Shown here piece by piece: positions 1 through 7,445 of a stretch of DNA of 64,000 bases. A model generated the notes under the pieces. It was not told the DNA's origin. It saw only the letters and a program-made list of their open reading frames with translations, and did no database searches. Position 1 is the stretch's first letter, and each line of letters starts with the position of its first letter. The stretch comes from Sphingobacterium haloxyli (lineage in GTDB: Bacteria > Bacteroidota > Bacteroidia > Sphingobacteriales > Sphingobacteriaceae): NCBI RefSeq assembly GCF_002980525.1, contig NZ_PVBQ01000005.1, positions 1 through 64,000 of the forward strand. Reading direction: 5' to 3'. Both the position numbers and the translations under genes were made by a program.

Positions 1-227
1 TTTTGATTAATTTTGTCTCTACATTCATGTCTGACATTGTTAAGGGGTTAAACTTCAATTTGTTATTCGCATTACAAATCTAGTTTGTTTGCCCTTTAAC
101 TGTCAGATGAAATCGAAACTAATGCAGCTAATGAAATTATGGATTGGTGGGTTGCATGATTATTAACCACCCCTAGGCTATTAATCCGATAATTGCTTTT
201 CACAGCTGGATAAAAGATATAATTTTA

Positions 228-515
228 CTATTCCTTGCCATCCTCGTCATCTTTCAGTTCGCTGTCAGAATTGATATTGCGCGATGTTAGTCGGCCTGTA
301 ATAATGCCATCAATATCCGGCTTCCAACCTCCAAGTGGGATGTCCGTTAAGTCTTCATCCGGAATACTTAGCAATACATCAGCTATCATTTCCTGGAGCT
401 CTTCTCGCTTATAAAGAAGCGAAGCAATCGTGTAGTCAATCTCTTCCTCGGCAGTTAATGTCCCCATTATTTTTTTCCGGATCAGCTTTCGAACATATTT
501 TTTCTTCTGAATCAT
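228..515 (-). CDS. hypothetical 95-aa protein
   Basis: I do not recognise this family. The protein is small with a very basic N-terminus (MIQKKKYVRKLIRKK), then a helical acidic stretch (about residues 20-50, LTAEEEIDYTIASLLYKREE) and an acidic C-terminus (DDEDGKE). It has no signal peptide or membrane segment. It lies 28 bases downstream of the 169-aa gene on the same strand and probably closes the operon of cassette copy A. No counterpart follows the second cassette copy, where a PIN toxin fragment sits instead. Coding is supported by an ATG start, the codon pattern and the tight spacing. The function is unknown. Confidence 0.6.
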   Translation of the reverse strand: MIQKKKYVRKLIRKKIMGTLTAEEEIDYTIASLLYKREELQEMIADVLLSIPDEDLTDIPLGGWKPDIDGIITGRLTSRNINSDSELKDDEDGKE

Positions 516-543
516 AACCTATAAGTTTTATATCTATTTAATT

Positions 544-1053
544 CTATCGCTCAATAATTGCTCTTACCTCATCCACAAAAGCCTCATCTATATAGAAAAT
601 AGGAGAATCCTCCTTCCGACAGCGCTGCAGCTTCTCAATAACATCATCTCCCCTAAGATTTCTCCGCATACTCCGGTCCAGTTCCGGATCAATCTCTATC
701 TGTAGTGCTTCTAAATCGACAGATCGTATCTGCGAAACAAGTATATAGACACTTTCATTCAACGGAAGAAATCCTTTCTTTCTTAAACTGGGCCGCAGGC
801 TGCCGTCGTCCAGAACTGGAACGTCGACACCTATCTTCATTATCGTGTAATCCCATTGATCGGTAAAGACATACATCACGGCCGATAAATCTTCCTGCGA
901 CTTCGCTTGCTGTGGAAGGCCGGCAGCATGCCGCTTCTTACTTACTTCTGCAAGTTCCATTCCCCGCTTTTGAATGGCTTCCCGATCCAGATTTTCTTTT
1001 CTAGGGGTAGGTTTATTCTTCTTATTGTTGTTTTTGAAAAAATTGAACATCAT
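544..1053 (-). CDS. conserved hypothetical protein, 169 aa (cassette copy A)
   Basis: Unrecognised soluble protein. A basic Lys/Asn-rich N-terminus (residues 1-25) precedes a mixed alpha/beta body with YVFTDQWDYTIMKIG near residues 61-75. It is nearly identical over about 155 residues to the N-terminal part of the 226-aa protein at 7417-8097, but ends with its own short tail (DEVRAIIER) where the other copy runs into a helix-turn-helix. This copy may therefore be the native form and the other a fusion. It sits 12 bases downstream of a 39-aa ORF, also duplicated, in an apparent operon running 1485 to 228. The paired divergence keeps the frame open, which argues for a real gene. No function can be assigned. 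Confidence 0.7.
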   Translation of the reverse strand: MMFNFFKNNNKKNKPTPRKENLDREAIQKRGMELAEVSKKRHAAGLPQQAKSQEDLSAVMYVFTDQWDYTIMKIGVDVPVLDDGSLRPSLRKKGFLPLNESVYILVSQIRSVDLEALQIEIDPELDRSMRRNLRGDDVIEKLQRCRKEDSPIFYIDEAFVDEVRAIIER

Positions 1054-1065
1054 TGTTTTGTTTAT

Positions 1066-1185
1066 TTAATCCTCCCACTCCAATCTGCGTACCTTAAAAT
1101 ATTTATGCAGTTGCTGTTCTTCACAGTTGGCGGTAAAGGATTGGACAATTTCTGAAAATTTTTGATTTAAATCGGTGTTGCTCAT
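1066..1185 (-). CDS. short conserved ORF, 39 aa (cassette copy A)
   Basis: This ORF is read directly from the minus strand; it starts MSNTDLNQKFSEIVQSF, has a single Cys near residue 21 and ends VRRLEWED. It is almost the same as the 39-aa ORF at 8110-8229. Substitutions between the two keep length and frame (for example CEEQQ versus CDKQQ), which supports coding. It lies between the acyltransferase remnant and the 169-aa gene with short gaps. The size and single Cys would fit a small regulatory or substrate peptide, but that is inference. Confidence 0.55.
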   Translation of the reverse strand: MSNTDLNQKFSEIVQSFTANCEEQQLHKYFKVRRLEWED

Positions 1186-1221
1186 AGCATAAGATTTTAT
1201 TGTTTCCTAAATATAAGGTTA

Positions 1222-1485
1222 TTAAATCTGCTTAAGGAATTCTCGTCTCAGCGTATCCATTTTCTCAAACTGGCCGGCCGGAACTTCTGCGCATTTCCCG
1301 GAGACAACATCCAGCAGCATGTTTTTCTGTGTTGCATAGACGGGTAGCCATATGGGCGGTGCAAAGGTTTCGCTCCGGGTTGAAATGGTTTTATCGTACA
1401 GTTTGGGAATACTTTCCCACTGTAAGAGTTCCTCGGCAGATAGATTTTGTGCTACGTTCTGGATTTCATGAATAAATTGTTCCAT
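1222..1485 (-). pseudogene. deletion fusion: short-peptide N-terminus joined to acyltransferase C-terminus
   Basis: The first 13 codons (MEQFIHEIQNVAQ) match the start of the 40-aa peptide gene at 9283-9405. The remaining about 74 codons (from LSAEELLQWESIP) match the last part of the acyltransferase at 8266-9222. The in-between 1 kb present in copy B is missing, so this looks like a deletion that joined two genes in frame. The ORF is open and could still be translated, but it lacks the whole LPLAT catalytic region. I chose the ATG at 1485 because it aligns with the start of the short peptide; an upstream start at 1518 is also open. Confidence 0.7.
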
Positions 1486-1518
1486 GTTCAATTTATGCTT
1501 TTGGTTTATAAAAAGCAC

Positions 1519-1740
1519 CTATCGATCCTGGATAGATTGTTGTGATCACGCAGCAAATATGCTGTATGTGAACGGAGAATTCCAAAAAAAATGTTGAACA
1601 GTAGGAAAACAGCAGTTTCATCCCCGCGGGAAAAGGCTGAACGACACGAAAATGGGGATTTGGGCGGATTTGACCTGGTTAAATTATCGGTTGGAGTTAC
1701 GGGATTTTACATTATCTTTAGAGAGAAAGCATAGTACGTG
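1519..1740. repeat. conserved cassette upstream region, copy A
   Basis: About 220 bases without an ORF, nearly identical to 9440-9665 upstream of the complete cassette. Retention in both copies, together with the dyads listed separately, suggests a promoter or control region for the minus-strand cassette. Confidence 0.75.
1521..1564 (-). promoter_or_regulatory. cluster of three dyads upstream of cassette copy A
   Basis: Within 44 bases there are three inverted repeats: ATCGATCCTGGATAGAT (1521-1537), GTGATCAC (1542-1549) and CAGCAAATATGCTG (1551-1564). All three recur in copy B at 9442-9487. They lie just upstream of the short-peptide start. On the minus strand the third dyad contains CATATTTG, close to the Bacteroidota -7 element. 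The operator role is inferred. Confidence 0.4.
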
Positions 1741-1928
1741 AAAGGCTGCTAACTTTAAGGGTGGGTGCCAAAAGCCGTCCTTAGGATAATAATATACCCT
1801 TGGGAGAGCTTTTGAAGTGTGCCATCCTTTAACAAGGCATCAAGATGCCTATCCACGGACTTGGATCCACTTTTGTCCTAATTGTTAAAGATTGCATTGA
1901 TATTTTCTCCCCTGATCAATCATATATA
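1741..1928 (-). other. intergenic with degenerate helix-turn-helix-like fragment
   Basis: No intact gene. On the minus strand about 1765-1870 reads as a short stretch resembling a winged-helix piece (KSVDRHLDALLKDGTL, then QKLSQGYII) with no start codon and a stop nearby. It is probably debris from a larger gene. Confidence 0.3.
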
Positions 1929-2576
1929 CTATGATTCTAAGGAGTCGTTTTGCAAAGCCGTTCGGAAATTTTCCTCTAACTTTTCGGCACTCATTGCCCC
2001 CCCGCCAATTTTTATCAGTTTTTCGCCTTTTTGTAACAGTAAGGTTGGGTAACTGTTAACCCCTAAATTGTGAACGGTATGGAAAGCCTTAAGGCTGTCC
2101 CGACCAGCTTCATCGCTTTTAAATCGTTTTATGACTTCGTCCGCATCCAAACCAAACGCGTCCGCTATTTCGCGAAACGTTGCCTCTTCGCTAAGGCTTT
2201 TGCCTTCGCTGTAGAACGCTTTCTGCATAGCTGCAGCTAATTCGTAAGCTTTTTCAGAAGAAAAATGCTCCAGAGCGGCGAAACCTTTCGCGGCAGCTTC
2301 TGAGTCCAATACAAAATTTCCTTTTTCTAGCAGCTCTTGATAAGCATCACCAAACTTGACACCGGATAGTTGTTCGATGCGTTGATTGGCACCTGGAATG
2401 TGCGGATAATCGGAAATAGGACGTTTCCGATCCCCCACAAAAAGCCCACCCGATAAAACGGTTATGGGCAATTCAGGATGCATCTTGTGAAATTCATTTA
2501 ATCCGGTTGAAAATCCGTAACACCAGCCACAGTAAGCATCCCAAATGTATATTAATTTTAAATCTTTACTATTCAT
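1929..2576 (-). CDS. DsbA-family thiol oxidoreductase (FrnE-like)
   Basis: A 215-aa protein of the thioredoxin-fold DsbA family. The active-site motif CGWC lies at residues 16-19, straight after the first beta strand (LIYIWDAY). A helical insertion follows (about 60-150), then the cis-Pro loop (VNSYPTLLL, near 175-183). There is no signal peptide, so it probably acts in the cytoplasm like the FrnE/YwbO-type members linked to oxidative stress. Length is normal for the family. A gene for an AraC-type regulator follows it upstream (2684-3526) on the same strand. On the minus strand the upstream region carries TACTTTTG about 70 bases from the ATG, a fair -7 element without a clear -33. Confidence 0.85.
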   Translation of the reverse strand: MNSKDLKLIYIWDAYCGWCYGFSTGLNEFHKMHPELPITVLSGGLFVGDRKRPISDYPHIPGANQRIEQLSGVKFGDAYQELLEKGNFVLDSEAAAKGFAALEHFSSEKAYELAAAMQKAFYSEGKSLSEEATFREIADAFGLDADEVIKRFKSDEAGRDSLKAFHTVHNLGVNSYPTLLLQKGEKLIKIGGGAMSAEKLEENFRTALQNDSLES

Positions 2577-2683
2577 AATGAATCACTTTTTAAAATCTAA
2601 CGTATTGACTATTAATTACTGATACAAAAGTAATACGATACTTCGGCACTATAGCGATGGAAAAAAGCCAAAAACCGATAGAA

Positions 2684-3526
2684 TTACGCTATATGTTCGG
2701 ATTTGAAGTCGGCGGGGCTTTTACCGGTATTGTTACGAAAGAATTTGCTGAAATTGGTAGGTTCGTCAAAGCCCAGTTCAAAGGTAATTTCTTTTATACT
2801 TCTGTGGCTATAAACCAATAAACGTTTGGCCTCTAAGATGATCCGGTCATCAATAAATTCTTTCGGCGTTTTTCCCACTGCACTCTTTAAAGAATGGGTA
2901 AGTGGTTTCGCGGAGATACCCATTAATTGGGTATAATCTTTGACTTTATTGATGGTTTTATATTCCTTTTCGACCAGATTAGAAAATTGAAGAGCAATCA
3001 AATAATCTCTATTTTCGGTATACTGATAATTTTGTGTGCTGATTTGCGATGCTTCGATAAGAAATGCACTTAACAAATGTCGGAGCATGTTTTCCTGAAA
3101 TGCATAGGTTCTCAATGCTGCTTCCTGCTGAATCAAATCGAGCAGTTTGTGAATCTTTGCATTGGTTTCGATAACCACATTCGGGCTAAAAGGGTTGAAC
3201 AAATTGGTTTCCTTTAAAAGTAGCGTGTCATGAGTTGTCCGATTAAAGAAATCATCTGTAAAAAGCAATAATTTACCTGAATAGGAAGGGGAAACGTCAA
3301 AACGGATCACCTGATTCTTTCCGACAAACAGGATGTGTCTCTGATCTACGGGAATTTTTTTGAAATCGACCTCCTGTACCGAATTGTGAGATTCGATAAT
3401 GATAATTTGGTAGAAATCGGCACGGTGCGGAACACCAATGTTCCCTTGATTTTTTTCGGTTATCTCGGATAAATCTTTAAACTCAAATTCAAACCGCGTT
3501 GTACCTCTGAAAGTGTATTTTTTCAA
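2684..3526 (-). CDS. AraC-family transcriptional regulator
   Basis: A 280-aa one-component regulator. The N-terminal two thirds form a cupin-like sensing region. The last about 95 residues carry two helix-turn-helix motifs, with the family signature ITFELGFDEPTNFSKFFRNN followed by GKSPADF. It probably controls the neighbouring DsbA-like gene (107 bases downstream) or the divergent metabolism block, but nothing in the sequence proves the target. The open frame starts with TTG at 3526 and has no in-frame ATG before the conserved part. An ATG 48 bases upstream is in another frame, so the start is uncertain or slightly damaged. Confidence 0.85.
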   Translation of the reverse strand: MKKYTFRGTTRFEFEFKDLSEITEKNQGNIGVPHRADFYQIIIIESHNSVQEVDFKKIPVDQRHILFVGKNQVIRFDVSPSYSGKLLLFTDDFFNRTTHDTLLLKETNLFNPFSPNVVIETNAKIHKLLDLIQQEAALRTYAFQENMLRHLLSAFLIEASQISTQNYQYTENRDYLIALQFSNLVEKEYKTINKVKDYTQLMGISAKPLTHSLKSAVGKTPKEFIDDRIILEAKRLLVYSHRSIKEITFELGFDEPTNFSKFFRNNTGKSPADFKSEHIA

Positions 3527-3667
3527 ATTTTTCTTTTTTAAAGATTCTACTACTTTTCTTCATTGTCCGTAAACCATCGGTTTATAACCTATTTTTAATT
3601 TCTACACAAGATGGTCAATATAGTCTCAAGCTACCAATAAAAAGTTGAGAAACACCTCTCTGCCAAC

Positions 3668-4315
3668 TCAATAACCTGCCGTAAACCGAACCCGGTGGTG
3701 TTTAGGATTTTCGATTTCATCCGCTATGACTACGGCCACATCTTCTACAGAAAGGATGTTCCTCCCTTTTTCGTCGACAATGGGGTAATCCGTACCGAGA
3801 CGGTATTTTCCCGTACGACCTATGGTGACATTCGGGTTCATCTGCAGAGCGGGGCTAAAATACGCCCAGTCCAATTCTTTCTCCTTCTTGATTACTTCAA
3901 AATAGGCGCTGGTAGCTTTTGATTTTGGAATAAAAGGTAAATCTTGCGGCAAGGTATCAAGAACCTGTTTTCCATCCTCGGTCAATAAACTTCCGCCTCC
4001 ACCAATGATAATGAACCTTTGTACGCCGGACCGCCTTACGGCTTCCTGAATTGCGTGGGCACCCTTCATAAAATCTTCCTGTAGATTTGCACTTGCCGCT
4101 GCCGGGCTAAAAGCACTTATGACCACATCGTGCCCTTTTAGCAAATTTGCTAATTCTTCTACATTATTTACATCCACGGCACTATAGCTTAGGATGCTTT
4201 GGTGTGGTGTTTTTCCTTTTCTGGCAATACCTGTAACTGTAATATTGCGGTCTACTAGTTCATTCACAATGCTGCTACCTACAAACCCTGTGGCTCCAAT
4301 AACTGCTACTTTCAT
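3668..4315 (-). CDS. NAD(P)-binding atypical SDR oxidoreductase
   Basis: A 215-aa Rossmann protein. The dinucleotide-binding motif is GATGFVG at residues 7-13, and Arg32-Lys33 after the second strand favour NADPH. The central FIIIGGGGSLL and the C-terminal layout match the NAD(P)H-binding (NmrA/SDR-a5-like) family. The gene is transcribed divergently from an hxlR-type regulator at 4570, with a 28-base palindrome between them. Such pairs usually respond to quinones, aldehydes or other electrophiles; that assignment is from family knowledge, not from this sequence. Length is typical. Confidence 0.85.
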   Translation of the reverse strand: MKVAVIGATGFVGSSIVNELVDRNITVTGIARKGKTPHQSILSYSAVDVNNVEELANLLKGHDVVISAFSPAAASANLQEDFMKGAHAIQEAVRRSGVQRFIIIGGGGSLLTEDGKQVLDTLPQDLPFIPKSKATSAYFEVIKKEKELDWAYFSPALQMNPNVTIGRTGKYRLGTDYPIVDEKGRNILSVEDVAVVIADEIENPKHHRVRFTAGY

Positions 4316-4506
4316 TCTTTTCTGTTTTAAAATATTATAACTTATTCACCTGTGCCCCCATGTGTCATTTCCATTAGCCGAAAATAAGACTCCAGCGATT
4401 ATCACAACCTATGTAAACAACATTTTCTTTATTCATTAATCCTTTATGATGGGTTAAATATCCACTCCCACTTTCTTTATACATCACAAATTTACAACAA
4501 AACGCT

Positions 4507-4534
4507 TACTTTCGTATAGTGGTATACAAAAGTA
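4507..4534. promoter_or_regulatory. probable HxlR operator palindrome
   Basis: TACTTTCGTATA (4507-4518), four bases, then TATACAAAAGTA (4523-4534); 11 of 12 positions pair. It lies between two divergent genes and about 35 bases before the hxlR-type ATG. On the minus strand TACTTTTG fits a -7 element for the oxidoreductase gene. Autoregulation is inferred. Confidence 0.6.
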
Positions 4535-4569
4535 TAGTAACATCACTTAATTAAAATAAATATATCAGA

Positions 4570-4929
4570 ATGAAATTTAAATTAATAGATATCGACCTCA
4601 TAAAAAAGTGTCCAGAGACTTATTTGTTGGCTGTCAATGATACTTTAAATGTTTTAGCAGGAAAGTGGAAGCTGCCTATTATGGCTTCTTTACAATTTGG
4701 AAAGAAACGATTTAAGGATCTAGAGAAAGAAATTCCTAAAATCACACCAAGAATGCTTTCCAAAGAATTAAGAGATTTGGAAATAAACGGTATGGTAACA
4801 CGAACTGTTTATGGAACGTATCCAGTAGCGGTAGAATACGAATTCACAGAGTCCGGAAAATCATTTAAAAAAGTAATCGATGCAATGGTTGAATGGGGAA
4901 TAGAGCATAGAAATAGAGTTTTGAAATAG
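4570..4929 (+). CDS. HxlR-family winged-helix transcriptional regulator
   Basis: A 119-aa MarR-like dimeric winged-helix regulator. The characteristic Cys and helix start (KCPETYLLAVNDTLNVLAGKWKLPIMASL), the recognition region (RFKDLEKEIPKITPRMLSKELRDLE) and the wing (VTRTVYGTYPVAVEYEFTESG) are all present. The N-terminal Cys near residue 14 is the redox-sensing position in several family members. The gene is divergent from the NAD(P)-binding oxidoreductase at 3668-4315, its most likely target. The intervening palindrome is a natural binding site. Full length. Confidence 0.9.
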   Translation: MKFKLIDIDLIKKCPETYLLAVNDTLNVLAGKWKLPIMASLQFGKKRFKDLEKEIPKITPRMLSKELRDLEINGMVTRTVYGTYPVAVEYEFTESGKSFKKVIDAMVEWGIEHRNRVLK

Positions 4930-5137
4930 AAACCGCGGTTTAAGTCAAATGCGGTGTTTAAAACAGTGTGCTTTGGCTTAAAAGTATCAGTAAAAGAACT
5001 GTTTTTACCTTTCTAAATTCTTCCTAACTGTTTAAATTTAGCCCTTGTAATTTAAAAACTTGGTCCCAAATATTGGGGTGGTAGGACGAATCGGTCTCTG
5101 TGCAAAGCTACGCAGCACAGTAATTAAATAAATTGTC

Positions 5138-5569
5138 ATGATTAACACTTTATTAGAGACATCTCCGAATTGGGTCTTACTGCTAATGCGAGTACTAGCA
5201 GGTGCAGTTTTATTGCCTTATGGTTTGAAAAAAATAGGATGGTTAAAGGGCCCTCGAGCAAATGCCTTTGGAAAAATGCGCGAAATGGGTGTCCTTCCAA
5301 TTCTTGCTTGGCTGATAACGATCGCGCAAACTTTAGGGGCTATTGCTATGATAAGTGGTTTTTTGGTTAGAGTAGCTGCGGCAGGGAATTTTATCATTAT
5401 GTTTGGCGCGATGTTTTATCATATAAAAGATGGCTGGAGTATGAATTGGTACGGCGAAAAGAAAGGCGAAGGCATAGAATATTTTGTAATGCTTCTTGCA
5501 ATTCTCTGGGTGATTATCCTCGAAGGTGGCGGAACGTTTTCCATCGATCTACTTTTGCTAAACCGCTAA
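5138..5569 (+). CDS. DoxX-family membrane protein
   Basis: A 143-aa inner-membrane protein with four hydrophobic helices (about residues 12-32, 50-72, 76-95 and 110-130). The family hallmark is the first helix with a conserved Gly/Lys turn (AGAVLLPYGLKKIGWLKGP). DoxX-type proteins act with quinone or thiol redox systems in the membrane; the exact role here is unknown. The neighbours (HxlR, NAD(P)-binding oxidoreductase, SnoaL-like protein) fit a stress-response block on the plus strand. Confidence 0.85.
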   Translation: MINTLLETSPNWVLLLMRVLAGAVLLPYGLKKIGWLKGPRANAFGKMREMGVLPILAWLITIAQTLGAIAMISGFLVRVAAAGNFIIMFGAMFYHIKDGWSMNWYGEKKGEGIEYFVMLLAILWVIILEGGGTFSIDLLLLNR

Positions 5570-5705
5570 AGGTATTCTTTTCGATTACTGGCGGGAAAGT
5601 ATCATTCAAAGGACCATTACTACCTTTTATGCGTTTGTTATACGTTGCATCTTTGCATAGTATTTAAATATATTATGTAATAAAAAAATATGGATAGGCA
5701 CAACG

Positions 5706-5777
5706 ATGATTTTAGGACTTGGATTATCGACCTTGCATGCGCAAAACAACTCATTTTCTAACTTAAAAAAACAGTAA
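5706..5777 (+). pseudogene. signal-peptide stub of a lost exported protein
   Basis: A 23-codon ORF reads MILGLGLSTLHAQNNSFSNL and stops two bases before the ATG of the next gene. The hydrophobic core and AQ cleavage site look like the front of a secreted protein whose body is gone. It could equally be a translated leader for the 252-aa gene. Confidence 0.35.
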
Positions 5778-5779
5778 TA

Positions 5780-6538
5780 ATGGAAAACAAACAAAAAGTT
5801 ATAGACTTGCTAAAAGCTATTGAGACAGGGGCCCACGAACCGTTGGAAATAATTAATGAGAACAAATACATCCAGCATAATCTGAACGTTGCAGATGGTC
5901 TTGCTGGCTTCAAAAGTTTTGTTCAAACATTGCCGGCTAATTCTGCAAAGGTAAATACCATACGCGTGTTTCAAGATGGGGATTACGTATTTGCTCATTC
6001 GGAATACAATGTCTTTGGTCCTAAAATCGGTTTCGATGTGTTCAGGTTTGAGGACGGAAAAATTGTTGAGCACTGGGATAATTTGCAGGAAACAGCAAAA
6101 CCAAACCCAAGCGGGCGTACCATGATCGATGGCGCAACTGAATTAAAAGACCTAGATAAGACTGAGTCCAATAAAAAGATTGTTTCCGGTTTTGTGGAAG
6201 ATATTTTAGTAAACGGAAAAATGGAGAAAATGGCTTCATTTTTTGACGGAGACAACTACGTTCAGCATAATCCAAACATTCCGGATCAATTATCAGGACT
6301 GGGCAGGACGCTGGAGGAACTGGGTAAACAAGGCATTTTTATGAAGTACGATATAGTCCATAAGGTACTGGGAGAAGGAAACTTTGTCTTGGTATTAAGT
6401 GAGGGAAGTTTCGGCAATGACCCTATTGCTTTTTATGACCTGTTTCGGGTTGAGAATGGAAGGATTGCTGAACACTGGGACGTTTTGGAAGCGATGATGC
6501 CGAGAGAAGATTGGAAAAACACTAATGGAAAATTCTAA
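5780..6538 (+). CDS. tandem SnoaL-like/NTF2-fold protein
   Basis: 252 aa made of two homologous NTF2-like halves. Residues about 5-120 contain YIQHNLNVADGLAGFKSFV and FRFEDGKIVEHWDNLQ; residues about 130-248 repeat the pattern with YVQHNPNIPDQLSGL and FRVENGRIAEHWDVLE. The His-Asn and closing EHWD motifs are typical of the predicted SnoaL-like polyketide-cyclase-type family common in Bacteroidota. There is no signal peptide. The substrate is unknown. A 24-base inverted repeat follows the stop codon, and DUF983 is the next gene. Confidence 0.85.
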   Translation: MENKQKVIDLLKAIETGAHEPLEIINENKYIQHNLNVADGLAGFKSFVQTLPANSAKVNTIRVFQDGDYVFAHSEYNVFGPKIGFDVFRFEDGKIVEHWDNLQETAKPNPSGRTMIDGATELKDLDKTESNKKIVSGFVEDILVNGKMEKMASFFDGDNYVQHNPNIPDQLSGLGRTLEELGKQGIFMKYDIVHKVLGEGNFVLVLSEGSFGNDPIAFYDLFRVENGRIAEHWDVLEAMMPREDWKNTNGKF

Positions 6539-6545
6539 GTAAGCG

Positions 6546-6569
6546 AACAGTTTTAACAAATTAACTGTT
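6546..6569 (+). terminator. weak hairpin after the SnoaL-like gene
   Basis: AACAGTT, ten bases, AACTGTT directly after the stop codon. There is no T-run, so termination is uncertain; it may be an operator for the next gene. Confidence 0.3.
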
Positions 6570-6596
6570 CTGTAAATAACAGTTTAAGGTAAAAAA

Positions 6597-7040
6597 ATGA
6601 AAGATATCAAGAAGCTAGGGACAGGATCCCAATATGAGCTGGTACCTATTGGGAAAGCATTAAGGAATGCCCGATGTGTCCGGTGCCGCAAAGGGGACAT
6701 GTTCTACCCCGGCATTATGAGACAGAAAATGCACGAAAAATGTAATTATTGCGATTTGTTTTACGAGAGGCATCCCGGTTATTTTTATGTTTCGATGTTC
6801 GTCAGCTATGCAATGGCTGTAGCAGAAATGATTACCGTAGGTGTAGCAACGTATGTTTTGTCCGGCGGGTCAGAAAATATGTATCTCTATATCGGAATCA
6901 TATTATCTGCTGTCGTGTTGCTGGCCCCATTTAACTTCAGATATTCTAGGGTTCTGCACATGTACTTTTTGGATCCGGGATTGAAGTACGAACCGAAGCT
7001 TGCGGAGAAGATCCATGATAGAATGGTTTCAGCACAATAA
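6597..7040 (+). CDS. DUF983 family membrane protein
   Basis: A 147-aa protein. An N-terminal zinc-ribbon-like part has paired cysteines (CVRCRKG near residues 22-28 and CNYC near 43-46). A typical HPGYFYVSMFVSYAM segment then leads into two membrane helices (about 58-85 and 92-115). This is the DUF983 architecture found widely in Bacteroidota, where the function is not established. It ends 9 bases before a strong terminator. Confidence 0.85.
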   Translation: MKDIKKLGTGSQYELVPIGKALRNARCVRCRKGDMFYPGIMRQKMHEKCNYCDLFYERHPGYFYVSMFVSYAMAVAEMITVGVATYVLSGGSENMYLYIGIILSAVVLLAPFNFRYSRVLHMYFLDPGLKYEPKLAEKIHDRMVSAQ

Positions 7041-7048
7041 ATAGGATA

Positions 7049-7099
7049 AAAACAAAAAGGGGCAGATTTCAACTGTCGTCATGTCCCCCTTTTTGTTTT
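7049..7099 (+). terminator. Rho-independent terminator after DUF983 gene
   Basis: A long inverted repeat: AAAACAAAAAGGGG on the left and CCCCCTTTTTGTTTT on the right, with about 22 bases between. The A and T tracts make it usable in both directions, serving the convergent genes at 7040 (+) and 7122 (-). Confidence 0.75.
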
Positions 7100-7121
7100 C
7101 TATTTTGAACACGGGAGATCT

Positions 7122-7445
7122 TCAAAGAAACTTCCTGACTCGGCCAACCGAAATAAAAGAAGGTACGGGGGTCAGACATTGATAAATGGTGGAATGGCTT
7201 AAAAGCATTCCCACAGTTGCACAATACCAACCATATTTACTCTTTTCCGCTTCTTCCTCCGAAATACCTCTCCGTATCATGACTGTTTTCCATTCGTCAA
7301 AGATATTTGCGCTCCATTTTGGAGTATGCGAGTCATAATGTGCGAACCAAAGCAGAAGATCGCGTATAATTAACGGATAGATTACATTAGTATCCAGTAC
7401 AGCTGTAAATCTTACACTACGAATCACAGAGTCCAAGATCTTCAT
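7122..7445 (-). pseudogene. PIN-domain toxin fragment (VapC-like), C-terminally replaced
   Basis: The first about 65 residues match a PIN-domain toxin family: AVLDTNVIYPLIIRDLLLWFA with the first catalytic Asp (about residue 18), then WSANIFDEWKTVMIRRGISEEEAEK. After that the sequence (from SKYGWYCATVG) does not continue the family, and the later PIN acidic residues are missing. At 107 aa it is well below the usual about 180 aa. It overlaps the end of the upstream HTH-containing gene, the normal arrangement for antitoxin then toxin. A shorter second remnant of the same junction lies at 17070-17165. Probably inactive as a nuclease. Confidence 0.65.

Noticed and set aside
1..37. Possible gene start on the minus strand (MSDMNVETKLIK) running off the left edge
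   Set aside because: Only 12 codons are visible and no supporting promoter or family match exists.
335..517. Plus-strand ORF of 60 codons opposite the 95-aa gene
   Set aside because: Mirror of a real minus-strand gene; composition (Ser/Leu/Cys-rich) is not protein-like.
907..1155. Plus-strand ORF of 82 codons with a hydrophobic middle
   Set aside because: It overlaps two duplicated minus-strand genes whose frames are conserved between copies, while this frame is not.
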